Source: Bacillota bacterium (lineage in GTDB: Bacteria; Bacillota; Desulfotomaculia; Desulfotomaculales; Desulfallaceae). From it: a DNA stretch of 64,000 nt. The notes beneath the pieces are model-generated. The model had not been told where the DNA came from, searched no databases, and saw only the letters and a program-made list of their open reading frames with translations. Where the stretch lies: contig JAEXOR010000004.1 in NCBI GenBank assembly GCA_023439185.1, positions 35,647 through 99,646 on the forward strand, given 5' to 3'. Both the position numbers and the translations under genes were made by a program. Positions 15,658-23,884 of the stretch are shown piece by piece (position 1 is the stretch's first letter; each line of letters opens with the position of its first letter).

Positions 15658-17076
15658 ATGCAACGTAATGACGGTTTATCCGCGTGGCAGCTGACCATGC
15701 TGGCCCTTGGCACTGTTGTCGGCGGCTCATTTTTTCTGGGTTCATCCATCGCCATTAGAGCCGCCGGCCCGGCCATCCTGTTGTCTTTTATTCTAAGCGG
15801 TTTTTTGGTGTACATAATTTTAACGGCCCTGTCCGAAATGACAGTGGCCGATCCCCAGCCCGGCTCCTTCCGAACCTATTCGGAACAACAATTCGGCCCC
15901 CGGACTGGATTTCTGGTGGGCTGGGTCTACTGGACGGGCCTGATCCTGGCCATGTCCAGCGAGGCGACGGCGGCTTCAATCTTCCTGCGCGCCTGGATAC
16001 CTGAAATACCATTGCCGGTTTTAGCAATATTGATTGTGGTTGGGGTCACCCTGCTGAACCTGCTGGGAGCAAAGCTGTTAAGCAACCTGGAAGGCGGCCT
16101 GGCGGCCGTCAAGCTGGGGGCTTTAGTCGCTTTTATCGGCCTGGCTGTGGCACTGATTCTGGGACTGTTTCCCCAAAGGGCTCCGGTGGGGGCGGGGGCG
16201 CTGGCCCTGGAACCGTTATTCCCCGGCGGTTTGACGGGTATCGCGGGAAGCATGCTGATTGTCCTTTTCAGCTACGCCGGGTTCGAAATAATCGGACTGG
16301 CCGCTTCGGAAACCCGGTTTCCCCATAAAACCGTACCCAGAGCGATCACGTATACTGTTATTGCCCTGGTGGGCTTGTACTGCGCCGTAATCGCCCTCCT
16401 GCTTCCCCTGACGCCGACGGGATCTCTTTCCGGAGAAGTAAGCCCCATGGTGACGGCTCTAAACGCCGGCGGTTTGAACTGGGCCGCGGGCTCGATTAAC
16501 GTTATCCTGGTCAGCGCCATCCTTTCCACCATGCTGGCGGCCACCTTCGGCCTGGGCCGGATGGTGCGGTCACTGGCGGATGCGGGACACGCGCCCTCAA
16601 TTCTGGCGGACCGCGGCGACATACCCCGGCGCGGCATACTTTTTTCCGGCGCGGCCATGCTGCTTGCAGTGAGCCTGGGCTATATTTTGCCGGGGCAGAT
16701 TTATATTTTCCTGGTCAGTTCCGGTGGTTTTTCCCTCTTATTCGCCTACGTTATTATATTGGCCACCCATTACCGCTATCGAAAAATAAACGGCTGTCCT
16801 CCCCGGGGCAAATGCCAGTTGCCCGGTTTTCCCTATACTTCGATGCTGGCCCTGGCCGGGCTGGTGCTCGCCATCCTGTCCATGCCCTTTATCCCGGGGC
16901 AGGGCTCGGGCCTGTATGTGGGATTAATCCTGGTAGCCCTTTACCTGGCGCTGTTTTATGTTTTCAAAATACTGCCCGGAAAAACACGTCAACACATGAC
17001 GGTATACGCAAAGCCTTTCGTTGATCATGTCGCAAATAAAAAATACTCAAGAAAGAATAAAACGGATCTGGACTAG
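15658..17076 (+). CDS. APC-superfamily amino-acid permease
   Basis: 472 aa with about 12 hydrophobic segments. It opens LSAWQLTMLALGTVVGGSFFLGSSIAI, the TM1 signature of APC transporters, and contains the TM6-region motif LFSYAGFEIIGLAASET. The C-terminal 35 residues are hydrophilic and basic. It probably exchanges or imports an amino acid or amine by cation coupling. ATG at 15658 is preceded by GGGGAG. It is divergent from the haloperoxidase-family gene, with ~170 bp shared upstream region, and stands apart from the downstream metal cluster, which has its own promoter. Substrate cannot be told from sequence. Confidence 0.88.
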   Translation: MQRNDGLSAWQLTMLALGTVVGGSFFLGSSIAIRAAGPAILLSFILSGFLVYIILTALSEMTVADPQPGSFRTYSEQQFGPRTGFLVGWVYWTGLILAMSSEATAASIFLRAWIPEIPLPVLAILIVVGVTLLNLLGAKLLSNLEGGLAAVKLGALVAFIGLAVALILGLFPQRAPVGAGALALEPLFPGGLTGIAGSMLIVLFSYAGFEIIGLAASETRFPHKTVPRAITYTVIALVGLYCAVIALLLPLTPTGSLSGEVSPMVTALNAGGLNWAAGSINVILVSAILSTMLAATFGLGRMVRSLADAGHAPSILADRGDIPRRGILFSGAAMLLAVSLGYILPGQIYIFLVSSGGFSLLFAYVIILATHYRYRKINGCPPRGKCQLPGFPYTSMLALAGLVLAILSMPFIPGQGSGLYVGLILVALYLALFYVFKILPGKTRQHMTVYAKPFVDHVANKKYSRKNKTDLD

Positions 17077-17129
17077 AATAAAACAAACTAGAGTTAACGT
17101 TTTTTACCCCAAAGTCTTTTTCAATCAAC

Positions 17130-17196
17130 TTGACAACTGAAATGAACTGTTCTATCATTTACTTTGTTTAATGTAATATTATGTTTAGTTATGTAG
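17130..17196 (+). promoter_or_regulatory. Promoter and operator-like motif before the DUF364/radical SAM operon
   Basis: TTGACA (17130-17135), a 17-nt spacer and TATCAT (17153-17158) form a good promoter. Just downstream (17168-17196) lies an AT-rich stretch with TTTAATGTAATATTATG and AGTTATGTAGG, resembling the motif after the promoter at 42816-42870. Confidence 0.5.
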
Positions 17197-17282
17197 GGCC
17201 AACAGTAATTATATTTATAATTAATTTATGTTATTTTTTATTGGCTTTAATGGGCCATTTGATTAAAAATGAGGGGATCTTA

Positions 17283-18026
17283 ATGTGGAAAATTTATGAC
17301 GAACTGCTTGCCGCGATTCCACCCGAGCTTAAAGTGGAGGACTGCGTGATCGGGTTAAGCTGGACCCTGGTTCGTTCCAAAACGACGGGACTGGCGATGA
17401 CCAGTCTGGAAGGCCCGCGCAGCTTGGACCTGGCCGGTGAAATAAGGGGTATGCCACTGTACCGGCTGGCGGAATTCGTTAAATCGTGGAATTTTTTAGA
17501 GGCGGCAGTGGGCCTGGCGGCCTTAAACTCGTATTTTAACACGGCGGAACAGGTGGAAAAACTATCCAGGCGCCCGATAGGCGAACAGGAAAAGGGCAAC
17601 GCTTTTAATAACTTCCAAGAACAACTGCGGGGTAAAAAAGTAGCGATTATCGGCCATTTCCCCAACCTGGAGAAACTATCCGGCATCTGCCGGATGAGCA
17701 TCCTGGAGCGCCGGCCCCAGTCGGGCGACCTGCCGGATCCGGCCTGTGAATATATTTTGCCCCAACAGGATTTCGTTTTTCTCACCGCCACCACCCTGGT
17801 GAATAAAACCCTGCCCCGGCTACTTGAGCTCTGCCGGCAGGCCGTGGTTGTCCTGGTCGGGCCCAGCACCCCCATGACCTCCATTATGTTTAAACACGGT
17901 ATTGGCGTACTGGCGGGTACGGTGGTGGCCGACCCGGCAGCTGTCCGGCAGGTGGTACAGGAAGGAGGCTGTCTGCAGCTGTTCCAGCGGGGCGGGCAAA
18001 TGGTCCAGGTAAGCAAATTAAAATGA
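17283..18026 (+). CDS. DUF4213/DUF364 protein, putative metal or metal-chelate binding (copy 1)
   Basis: 247 aa from ATG 17283 (GAGGGG upstream; the frame runs on upstream without a site). The N-terminal domain (MWKIYDELLAAIP to VGLAALNSYF) matches DUF4213, an enolase-N-like fold. The C-terminal half (GKKVAIIGHFPNLEKL, CEYILPQQDFVFLTATTLVNKTLPRLLEL, VVLVGPSTPMTSIMF.HGIGVLAGTVV) matches DUF364, a Rossmann-like domain annotated in family databases as putative heavy-metal chelation. It heads an operon with a radical SAM enzyme and FecBCD-type importers. The copy at 48634 is closely similar in length and motifs. Function unproven; handling of an imported or newly made metal complex is inference. 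Confidence 0.85.
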   Translation: MWKIYDELLAAIPPELKVEDCVIGLSWTLVRSKTTGLAMTSLEGPRSLDLAGEIRGMPLYRLAEFVKSWNFLEAAVGLAALNSYFNTAEQVEKLSRRPIGEQEKGNAFNNFQEQLRGKKVAIIGHFPNLEKLSGICRMSILERRPQSGDLPDPACEYILPQQDFVFLTATTLVNKTLPRLLELCRQAVVVLVGPSTPMTSIMFKHGIGVLAGTVVADPAAVRQVVQEGGCLQLFQRGGQMVQVSKLK

Positions 18027-18046
18027 TTTTATAAGGTGGTTTGAAA

Positions 18047-19081
18047 ATGACTTATGAAAAACTACTGGATAAGGCTGCGCAGGGGGTGATTGACGAAAAT
18101 GCAGCTCTGCAAATACTCACCGAAGCACAGGACCCGCGCAAGGCCTTAAAGCTGTTTGAAACTGCTTCCTATGTGCGAGATCAACATTTGGAACAGAAAT
18201 TTTGGTGGTCCGCCGGTCCCAGTGCTGTAATTGACTGTAAAATAATGCCGCGCTGCGCCTACTGCACTTTTTTTGCCAGAACCGAATTTTCCAAAGAGTA
18301 TTTAAAAATAACCGCCCAGGCGGTTGCCGACAGAGGTATCAAGTATTTTATTCTCAGCGGGGGCACCAACCTGGAGGGATATGATGAAGAAATACTTGAT
18401 TTAATCAAGGTTATTCAAGACACGGCAGATTTAGATATTTTCGTAAACCTGGGACCCTCCTTTGCTGAGAATACGGTAAAAGAGATGAAAGCCATGGGGA
18501 TACGTACTGTGACCAGCTCCTTGGAAGTCTATAATCCGGAAGTTTTTGCTCAGGCTAAACCCGGCGATACCTTATCCGGTCGCAAAAGTCTGCTGGAAAT
18601 ATCCAACAGGGAAGGTCTGCTGCTCCGCACGATGATTCTGCTTGGTCTTGGGGAGACCAACAAAGATCGGATTGACCATCTTTTTTATCTGCGTCAGTTT
18701 AAAAACATGAGCATTTTAAATGTTTCCCGCTTCTATCCTTTCCCGGACATAGATTATGCTAAACGCCCCCGCTGTTCACCCATGGAAATGGCACGCACCG
18801 TGGCAATAGCCAGATTAATTTTGCCCTGGGTGGATATTGGGTTTGGAGCAGGCCACACCCCCGATGATATTCCGCTGTGGTATTTAGCCGGTGGCGGAAA
18901 CAAGCTAATCGCTGCGGTCATATCACCGAGAAAAGCCGCGCCTGGCCCAGGTCCTATGGAAAAGGTCACTGCCCTGGCGGAAAATCTTTTTGAAATCAAT
19001 CGTATGCCTATTGTGCAGCATTACGCGGAAAGCTTGGGCCGGGAAATCTCTTTTACCAGACCGGAAAGACTCATCGTATAG
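18047..19081 (+). CDS. HmdB/BioB-like radical SAM enzyme with CX5CX2C motif
   Basis: 344 aa from ATG 18047 (AAGGTGG upstream). The N-terminal helical region (ALKLFETASYVRDQH) and fold resemble the BioB/HydE/PylB/HmdB group. The cluster motif is Cys64-X5-Cys70-X2-Cys73 (CKIMPRCAYC), not CX3CX2C. That spacing is the one reported for HmdB, which helps build the iron-guanylylpyridinol cofactor of [Fe]-hydrogenase. The GG(T) motif ILSGGTNLEGYDEE and the ISPR-like barrel-end segment are present. No Hmd or Hcg genes are visible, so an HmdB role is unlikely here. Context (DUF364 before, FecB-type receptor after) suggests biosynthesis or remodelling of a metal ligand. Confidence 0.85.
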   Translation: MTYEKLLDKAAQGVIDENAALQILTEAQDPRKALKLFETASYVRDQHLEQKFWWSAGPSAVIDCKIMPRCAYCTFFARTEFSKEYLKITAQAVADRGIKYFILSGGTNLEGYDEEILDLIKVIQDTADLDIFVNLGPSFAENTVKEMKAMGIRTVTSSLEVYNPEVFAQAKPGDTLSGRKSLLEISNREGLLLRTMILLGLGETNKDRIDHLFYLRQFKNMSILNVSRFYPFPDIDYAKRPRCSPMEMARTVAIARLILPWVDIGFGAGHTPDDIPLWYLAGGGNKLIAAVISPRKAAPGPGPMEKVTALAENLFEINRMPIVQHYAESLGREISFTRPERLIV

Positions 19082-19097
19082 AAAGGAAGAATACATA

Positions 19098-20174
19098 GTG
19101 TCTAAAATACTATCAAAAAAATTGTTTGGAATAGTATTAATTCTTTGCTTAGCCCTGGGCGCCTTTACAGGCTGTGGCTCCAACAGCACGCCTGCTCCGG
19201 CGGAGCCTACGGCTCCCGCTGTCCGTACGATTACCGATATGGCGGGACGTCAGGTTACTATCCCTACAGAAATCAAAAGAATTGCCACTCTAGGTTCCGT
19301 TCCGGTAGTAAACAGCTTTGTTTTCACCCTGGGCGAACAGGATAAAATCGTCAACGGCTTGCCCCCCTTTGCCCGTAATAACCCCCGCTGGAAATATCAA
19401 CTGATCTTTGCCCCGGAACTGAAAGACAAGCCGATGATGCAGGGCGACCAATATATGCCTAACCTGGAAGAACTCTTCATGGCAGCGCCGGATGTAATAT
19501 TTGTAATGGAGGACACTTACCTCACCATGTTGGAGGAAAAGGGCTTAAATGTTGTTTTTCTGTCCTGGCGGGAACCTGAAGATGTCAAACAGGTTATTAC
19601 CTTGATGGGCGATGTTCTTAACAAACAGGAACAGGCTGCTAAGTATTGCGCACATTTTGATAATACGATTAAGCTCATTGCGGAAAAAGTAGCCGCAGTC
19701 CCGGAAAAAACTCCGGTGCTATTCAGTGAGTTATCACAATTAAGCCAGTCACTGCTGATTGTAGACTGGTGGATTAATGCAGCCGGCGGAATCAGCCTGA
19801 CGGACGACGGCAGAACAGTCGAAGGCTATAACTTTACTATGGAGCAGTTGTTAAAATGGGACCCGGAAGTGCTGTTCGTTCCTAATGCCAAAGAATATGA
19901 TTTAGCTTTTTCCGATGAGCGTTTTAAAAATATTCGGGCCGTAAAAAACAACCGGGTCTATCTTTCACCTATCGGAGCCCACACCTGGGCCTATCGTACT
20001 GCAGAGCAGCCTCTGACCGTATTGTGGGCGGCGACGTCAATCTATCCGGAAGTATTTAAGGATGTAGATTTAGAGAAAGAAGTTCAAAGTTTCTACTCCG
20101 AGTTTTATAAAGTCGATTTGACAGAGGAGCAGGTTAAAGAGATTCTCAGCGGCAATCCTGTTCTGCCACAATAA
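19098..20174 (+). CDS. FecB/BtuF/MolA-type metal-chelate binding lipoprotein (set A)
   Basis: 358 aa from GTG 19098 (AAAGGAAG upstream). Lipobox FTGC after a hydrophobic signal. The rest is a helical-backbone metal-receptor fold: TITDMAGRQVTIPTEIKRIATLGSVPVVNSFVFTLG, MPNLEELFMAAPDVIFV, NNRVYLSPIGAHTWAYRTAEQPLTVLWAA, ending with FYSEFY. This class carries siderophores, haem, cobalamin or, in MolA, molybdate/tungstate. It is followed by its permease (11 nt) and ATPase. Base composition is visibly more AT-rich than the second set at 22016-25012. Confidence 0.9.
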   Translation: MSKILSKKLFGIVLILCLALGAFTGCGSNSTPAPAEPTAPAVRTITDMAGRQVTIPTEIKRIATLGSVPVVNSFVFTLGEQDKIVNGLPPFARNNPRWKYQLIFAPELKDKPMMQGDQYMPNLEELFMAAPDVIFVMEDTYLTMLEEKGLNVVFLSWREPEDVKQVITLMGDVLNKQEQAAKYCAHFDNTIKLIAEKVAAVPEKTPVLFSELSQLSQSLLIVDWWINAAGGISLTDDGRTVEGYNFTMEQLLKWDPEVLFVPNAKEYDLAFSDERFKNIRAVKNNRVYLSPIGAHTWAYRTAEQPLTVLWAATSIYPEVFKDVDLEKEVQSFYSEFYKVDLTEEQVKEILSGNPVLPQ

Positions 20175-20185
20175 GCGGTTGCGGT

Positions 20186-21199
20186 ATGGGTAAGATGAGA
20201 AGAATCTCACTAGTGACCGGCTTAGTTATAGTTTTAATCCTGCTTGTTATCTTCTCTTTGACCCAGGGACGCTATGGCATAACGCCTCTTACGGTATTCA
20301 AAATCCTCCTGGCCCAGGTTATTCCGCTGGAGCCAACCTGGACTGAAACAATGGAGACGGTAGTGGTTGATGTCCGTCTCCCGCGGATCGGGGCCGGTTT
20401 AGTGGTGGGCATGGGTTTAGCGCTTTCCGGAGCAACTTTTCAGGCCATGTTTAAGAACCCGCTGGTCTCCCCCGACTTGCTGGGGGTATCCACCGGGGCC
20501 GCTTTAGGCGCTGCTGCCGCCATCCTGATGCATCTCCCTGCCTTCGGCGTACAGGTAAGTGCCTTAGGCGGAGGATTACTGGCTGTATTTCTTACCACCA
20601 GTATTCCCCGGGCTTTTCGCAACAGCAGTAATATGATGCTGGTCTTAGCCGGTATCATCGTAGCCGGTTTTTTGGGCTCTTTGCTGGGTATCTTAAAATA
20701 TATCGCCGACCCGGAAACTGAACTGGCCACCATTACCTTCTGGCAAATGGGCAGTCTGGCCACTGTGGAGAACAGGAGCCTGCTGATGGTACTGCCCGCG
20801 ATGCTGGTTGCTATGGTTATACTCTATGCAATACGCTGGCAGATAAATATTCTTTCTCTGGGAGAAACGGAAGCCAAGACCCTGGGCATGAATGTGAAAC
20901 ACATGCGCGGACTGGCTATACTGTGTTCCACCATACTAACCGCCTGCGCAGTTTGTATCAGCGGTTCCATCGGCTGGGTGGGACTGGTGATTCCCCATTT
21001 GGGACGTATGCTGGCGGGGCCGGATAATACCCGTCTGACGCCGGTTGTAATCCTGCTGGGACCTATTTTTATGGGATTTATCGACATGCTGGCGCGTAGC
21101 ATCACCACCGGGGAAATACCTTTAAGTATTCTGACCGGACTGGTGGGTGCACCGTTTTTTGCCTGGCTTTTAAGGAAGCAAAGGATGAAAATATCATGA
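20186..21199 (+). CDS. FecCD-family ABC permease (set A)
   Basis: 337 aa, about nine to ten TM segments of the BtuC/FecCD fold. Diagnostic motifs: VRLPRIGAGLVVGMGLALSGATFQAMFKNPLVSPDLLGVSTGA, GGTLLSL-like LSLGETEAKTLGMNVK (coupling region), and GSIGWVGLVIPHLGRMLAGPDN. It forms the inner-membrane channel for the ligand of the binding lipoprotein. The ATG at 20186 has a weak ribosome site, so coupling to the preceding gene is likely; it overlaps the ATPase by 4 nt. Confidence 0.93.
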   Translation: MGKMRRISLVTGLVIVLILLVIFSLTQGRYGITPLTVFKILLAQVIPLEPTWTETMETVVVDVRLPRIGAGLVVGMGLALSGATFQAMFKNPLVSPDLLGVSTGAALGAAAAILMHLPAFGVQVSALGGGLLAVFLTTSIPRAFRNSSNMMLVLAGIIVAGFLGSLLGILKYIADPETELATITFWQMGSLATVENRSLLMVLPAMLVAMVILYAIRWQINILSLGETEAKTLGMNVKHMRGLAILCSTILTACAVCISGSIGWVGLVIPHLGRMLAGPDNTRLTPVVILLGPIFMGFIDMLARSITTGEIPLSILTGLVGAPFFAWLLRKQRMKIS

Positions 21200-21972
21200 G
21201 ACTGGAAGTCGCTAAGATAGCCTATCATTATACTAAACAGCGCCGAGTCTTTTCGGATATTTCTTTTAACGTAGATCAAGGGGAAATATTTTCGATTCTG
21301 GGCCCTAACGGTGCAGGAAAATCTACTCTACTCAGTTGCCTGGCCAATCTGTACACACCAACGGAAGGAGAAGTTCTTCTGGACGGAATTCCTTTGCGCA
21401 ACATGGATATTCGTCAAATAGCTCTCAAAATAGGGTACGTTCCGCAATTGCATATACCTGCCTACGGCTATGCCGTACGGGATTTTGTGGTCATGGGAAG
21501 AGCGCCCCATATCGGCAGATTGGCCATGCCTGGAAAAGCAGACTATCAAAAGGCGGATGAGGCTATAGAAATGCTAGGAATCAGGCATCTGGCCGACCGG
21601 TCTTATACCGAACTGAGCGGCGGTGAACGCCAACAAGCCTTGATTGCCAGAGTGGTTGTGCAAGAGCCGGAATTGATTCTCCTGGATGAGCCCACAAGTC
21701 ATTTGGACTATGGCAATCAACTACGGACTTTGAAAATGATTAACGCGTTGACAGCTAAGGGCTATGCGGTCATTATGACCACACACACCCCCGATCACGC
21801 CATCTTGCTGGGAGGTAAAATCGGCCTGTTGGACCGGGATGGGCACATGTGTGCCGGTCCAAGCTCAGAAATAATCTCTGAGCAAAATTTACGCCGGATT
21901 TACAGATCCGATATCCGTTTAATTCAGGTGGAAAGCTTGGGACGCAAAGCCTGCGTTGCCGCTAATTTGTAA
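21196..21972 (+). CDS. FecE/BtuD-type ABC ATPase (set A)
   Basis: 258 aa. Walker A GPNGAGKST, signature LSGGERQQALIAR, Walker B LILLDEPTSHLDYG and the switch His in MTTHTPDHA. The SHLD(Y/F)GNQ motif is typical of iron-chelate and cobalamin importers. It begins with an ATGA overlap on the permease stop. Completes importer set A (B-C-E order). Confidence 0.93.
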   Translation: MRLEVAKIAYHYTKQRRVFSDISFNVDQGEIFSILGPNGAGKSTLLSCLANLYTPTEGEVLLDGIPLRNMDIRQIALKIGYVPQLHIPAYGYAVRDFVVMGRAPHIGRLAMPGKADYQKADEAIEMLGIRHLADRSYTELSGGERQQALIARVVVQEPELILLDEPTSHLDYGNQLRTLKMINALTAKGYAVIMTTHTPDHAILLGGKIGLLDRDGHMCAGPSSEIISEQNLRRIYRSDIRLIQVESLGRKACVAANL

Positions 21973-22015
21973 AATCCTCCAATGGTTCAGGTAAGCAAAG
22001 AGGAGGCGAAGAAGG

Positions 22016-23080
22016 GTGAAAACTGAAGCGGTAAAAAAAGCCGGTGTATTTCAGCCGCTCTCCCGGTCCGGAACCGGAGCGCGCCAATGGAGGGGGGCAA
22101 TACTGCTTGCCTTGCCGGTCCTGCTGTTCGTAATCTCCTTTGCCCTGGGACGTTACCCGATTGCTCCCGACCAACTGCTTACCGTTCTGGCGGCCAAAAT
22201 CTTCGGGCTGGAACGTACCTGGCCCGAAACCCTTGACACCGTTGTCTTTCAGGTCCGGCTGCCCCGGATCATCGCCGCCATGCTGGTGGGGGCCGCCCTG
22301 TCCATTGCGGGAGCCGCTTATCAAGGGATGTTTAAAAATCCCCTGGTATCGCCGGACATCCTGGGCGCCTCCGCCGGCGCCGGGTTCGGCGCCGCCCTGG
22401 CCATTTATTATTCCTTCAGTATCGTCGGCATCCAGGTAGCATCCTTTGTCTTCGGGCTGGCGGCCGTGCTGCTGGCCTATTCCATCAGCAGCAGAATACG
22501 CCACGACCCCATGCTTTCCCTGGTCCTGTGCGGCATCCTGATTGGGACGCTGTTTACCGCGGGCACTTCCCTGATCAAATACATGGCCGACCCTTACGAC
22601 AAGCTGCCCGCCATTACTTACTGGCTGCTGGGCAGCCTGGCCTCCATTGATCACCGGGACGTTTATTCAATCCTGATTCCCATGCTGGCCGGAGCGGTGC
22701 CCCTGTACCTGCTGCGCTGGCGCCTGAATGTGCTGTCCCTGGGCGAAGAAGAAGCCCGGGCCCTGGGTATCGACACCGGCAGAATAAAACTGCTCGTGAT
22801 TATATGCTCCACCCTGATGACTGCCGCCGCCGTGTCCGTATGCGGTGTGATTGGCTGGGTGGGACTTTTGGTTCCGCATCTGGCCCGGATGATTGTGGGG
22901 CCCAATTATAAGGTTTTACTGCCGACGGCCATACTGATTGGGAGTTCTTATCTATTATTGGTGGACGACCTGGCGCGCCTGATGGCTACGGTGGAAATCC
23001 CCCTGGGCGTGCTGACTTCCCTGATTGGCGCTCCTTTTTTCCTGTATCTGCTGCAACATAGCCGGAGGGGTTGGTCATGA
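22016..23080 (+). CDS. FecCD-family ABC permease (set B)
   Basis: 354 aa, about ten TMs. Same signature blocks as set A: VRLPRIIAAMLVGAALSIAGAAYQGMFKNPLVSPDILGASAGAGFG, LSLGEEEARALGIDTGR, GVIGWVGLLVPHLARMIVGPN. GTG start behind AGGAGG/AAGAAGG. The coding sequence is distinctly more GC-rich than the set A genes directly upstream. It begins a second importer in the order permease-ATPase-binding protein, the reverse of set A's placement of the receptor. Confidence 0.93.
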   Translation: MKTEAVKKAGVFQPLSRSGTGARQWRGAILLALPVLLFVISFALGRYPIAPDQLLTVLAAKIFGLERTWPETLDTVVFQVRLPRIIAAMLVGAALSIAGAAYQGMFKNPLVSPDILGASAGAGFGAALAIYYSFSIVGIQVASFVFGLAAVLLAYSISSRIRHDPMLSLVLCGILIGTLFTAGTSLIKYMADPYDKLPAITYWLLGSLASIDHRDVYSILIPMLAGAVPLYLLRWRLNVLSLGEEEARALGIDTGRIKLLVIICSTLMTAAAVSVCGVIGWVGLLVPHLARMIVGPNYKVLLPTAILIGSSYLLLVDDLARLMATVEIPLGVLTSLIGAPFFLYLLQHSRRGWS

Positions 23081-23856
23081 GACTGGAACTTAAAGATGTT
23101 ACCTGCGGTTATGGAAATAAACCTGTGGTCCACCAGGTTTCCCTGCCCGTTGACGCCGGCGAGGTATTATACCTGCTGGGGCCGAACGGTTCGGGAAAGA
23201 CGACGCTTTTTAAGACCATTCTGGGCTTATTGAAGCTGCAGTCGGGGGATATCCTCGTCGGCGGCGAGAATATCCGGAACCTGTCGCGCACCCAGATAGC
23301 CAAAGTCATGGGCTATATTCCCCAGGCCCATAATCCTCCTTTTCCCTATCAAGTCCTGGACGTCGTCCTGATGGGCCGGACCGCCCACCTGGGCCCCTTT
23401 GCCTCGCCGTCCGACAAAGATATGCAGATAGCGGAAGAAGCCATTGATACTTTGAACATCTCCCATTTACGGGACAAAATTTATACGCAGATTAGCGGTG
23501 GAGAAAGACAACTGGTGCTGATCGCCCGGGCGCTGGCCCAGCAGCCGCAGGTTCTGATCATGGACGAACCGACTTCCAACCTGGATTTCGGCAATCAAAT
23601 GATGGTTTTAAAGCAAGTCCGGCAGTTGGCCGGGTTGGGCCTGGCGGTTATAATGTCTTCTCATTTCCCGGGGCACGCTCTCTTAAACGCCACCAAGGTG
23701 CTGCTGCTGAACAAAGGCAAAACCTTCGGCCCCGGCAGGCCCGAGGAAACGGTCACCGAAGAGAGCTTAAAAGAGCTGTTCGGGGTTGACGCTAAAATAA
23801 TTACCACCGGCCTGAACGGCGGCGAGTCAAAGGTCATTGTACCTTTAACCGACTGA
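23077..23856 (+). CDS. FecE/BtuD-type ABC ATPase (set B)
   Basis: 259 aa from ATG 23077, overlapping the permease stop by 4 nt. Walker A GPNGSGKTT, signature ISGGERQLVLIARA, Walker B VLIMDEPTSNLDFGNQ, and H-loop MSSHFPGHA. Clear paralogue of the set A ATPase, including the identical MRLE start. Confidence 0.93.
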   Translation: MRLELKDVTCGYGNKPVVHQVSLPVDAGEVLYLLGPNGSGKTTLFKTILGLLKLQSGDILVGGENIRNLSRTQIAKVMGYIPQAHNPPFPYQVLDVVLMGRTAHLGPFASPSDKDMQIAEEAIDTLNISHLRDKIYTQISGGERQLVLIARALAQQPQVLIMDEPTSNLDFGNQMMVLKQVRQLAGLGLAVIMSSHFPGHALLNATKVLLLNKGKTFGPGRPEETVTEESLKELFGVDAKIITTGLNGGESKVIVPLTD

Positions 23857-23884
23857 ATAATTTAAAAAATTGGGAGGGATTAAA

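Noticed and set aside
18047..19081. True HmdB of [Fe]-hydrogenase cofactor synthesis
   Set aside because: The CX5CX2C spacing matches, but there are no hmd or hcg genes in the window and the neighbours are transport genes; only HmdB-like is claimed.
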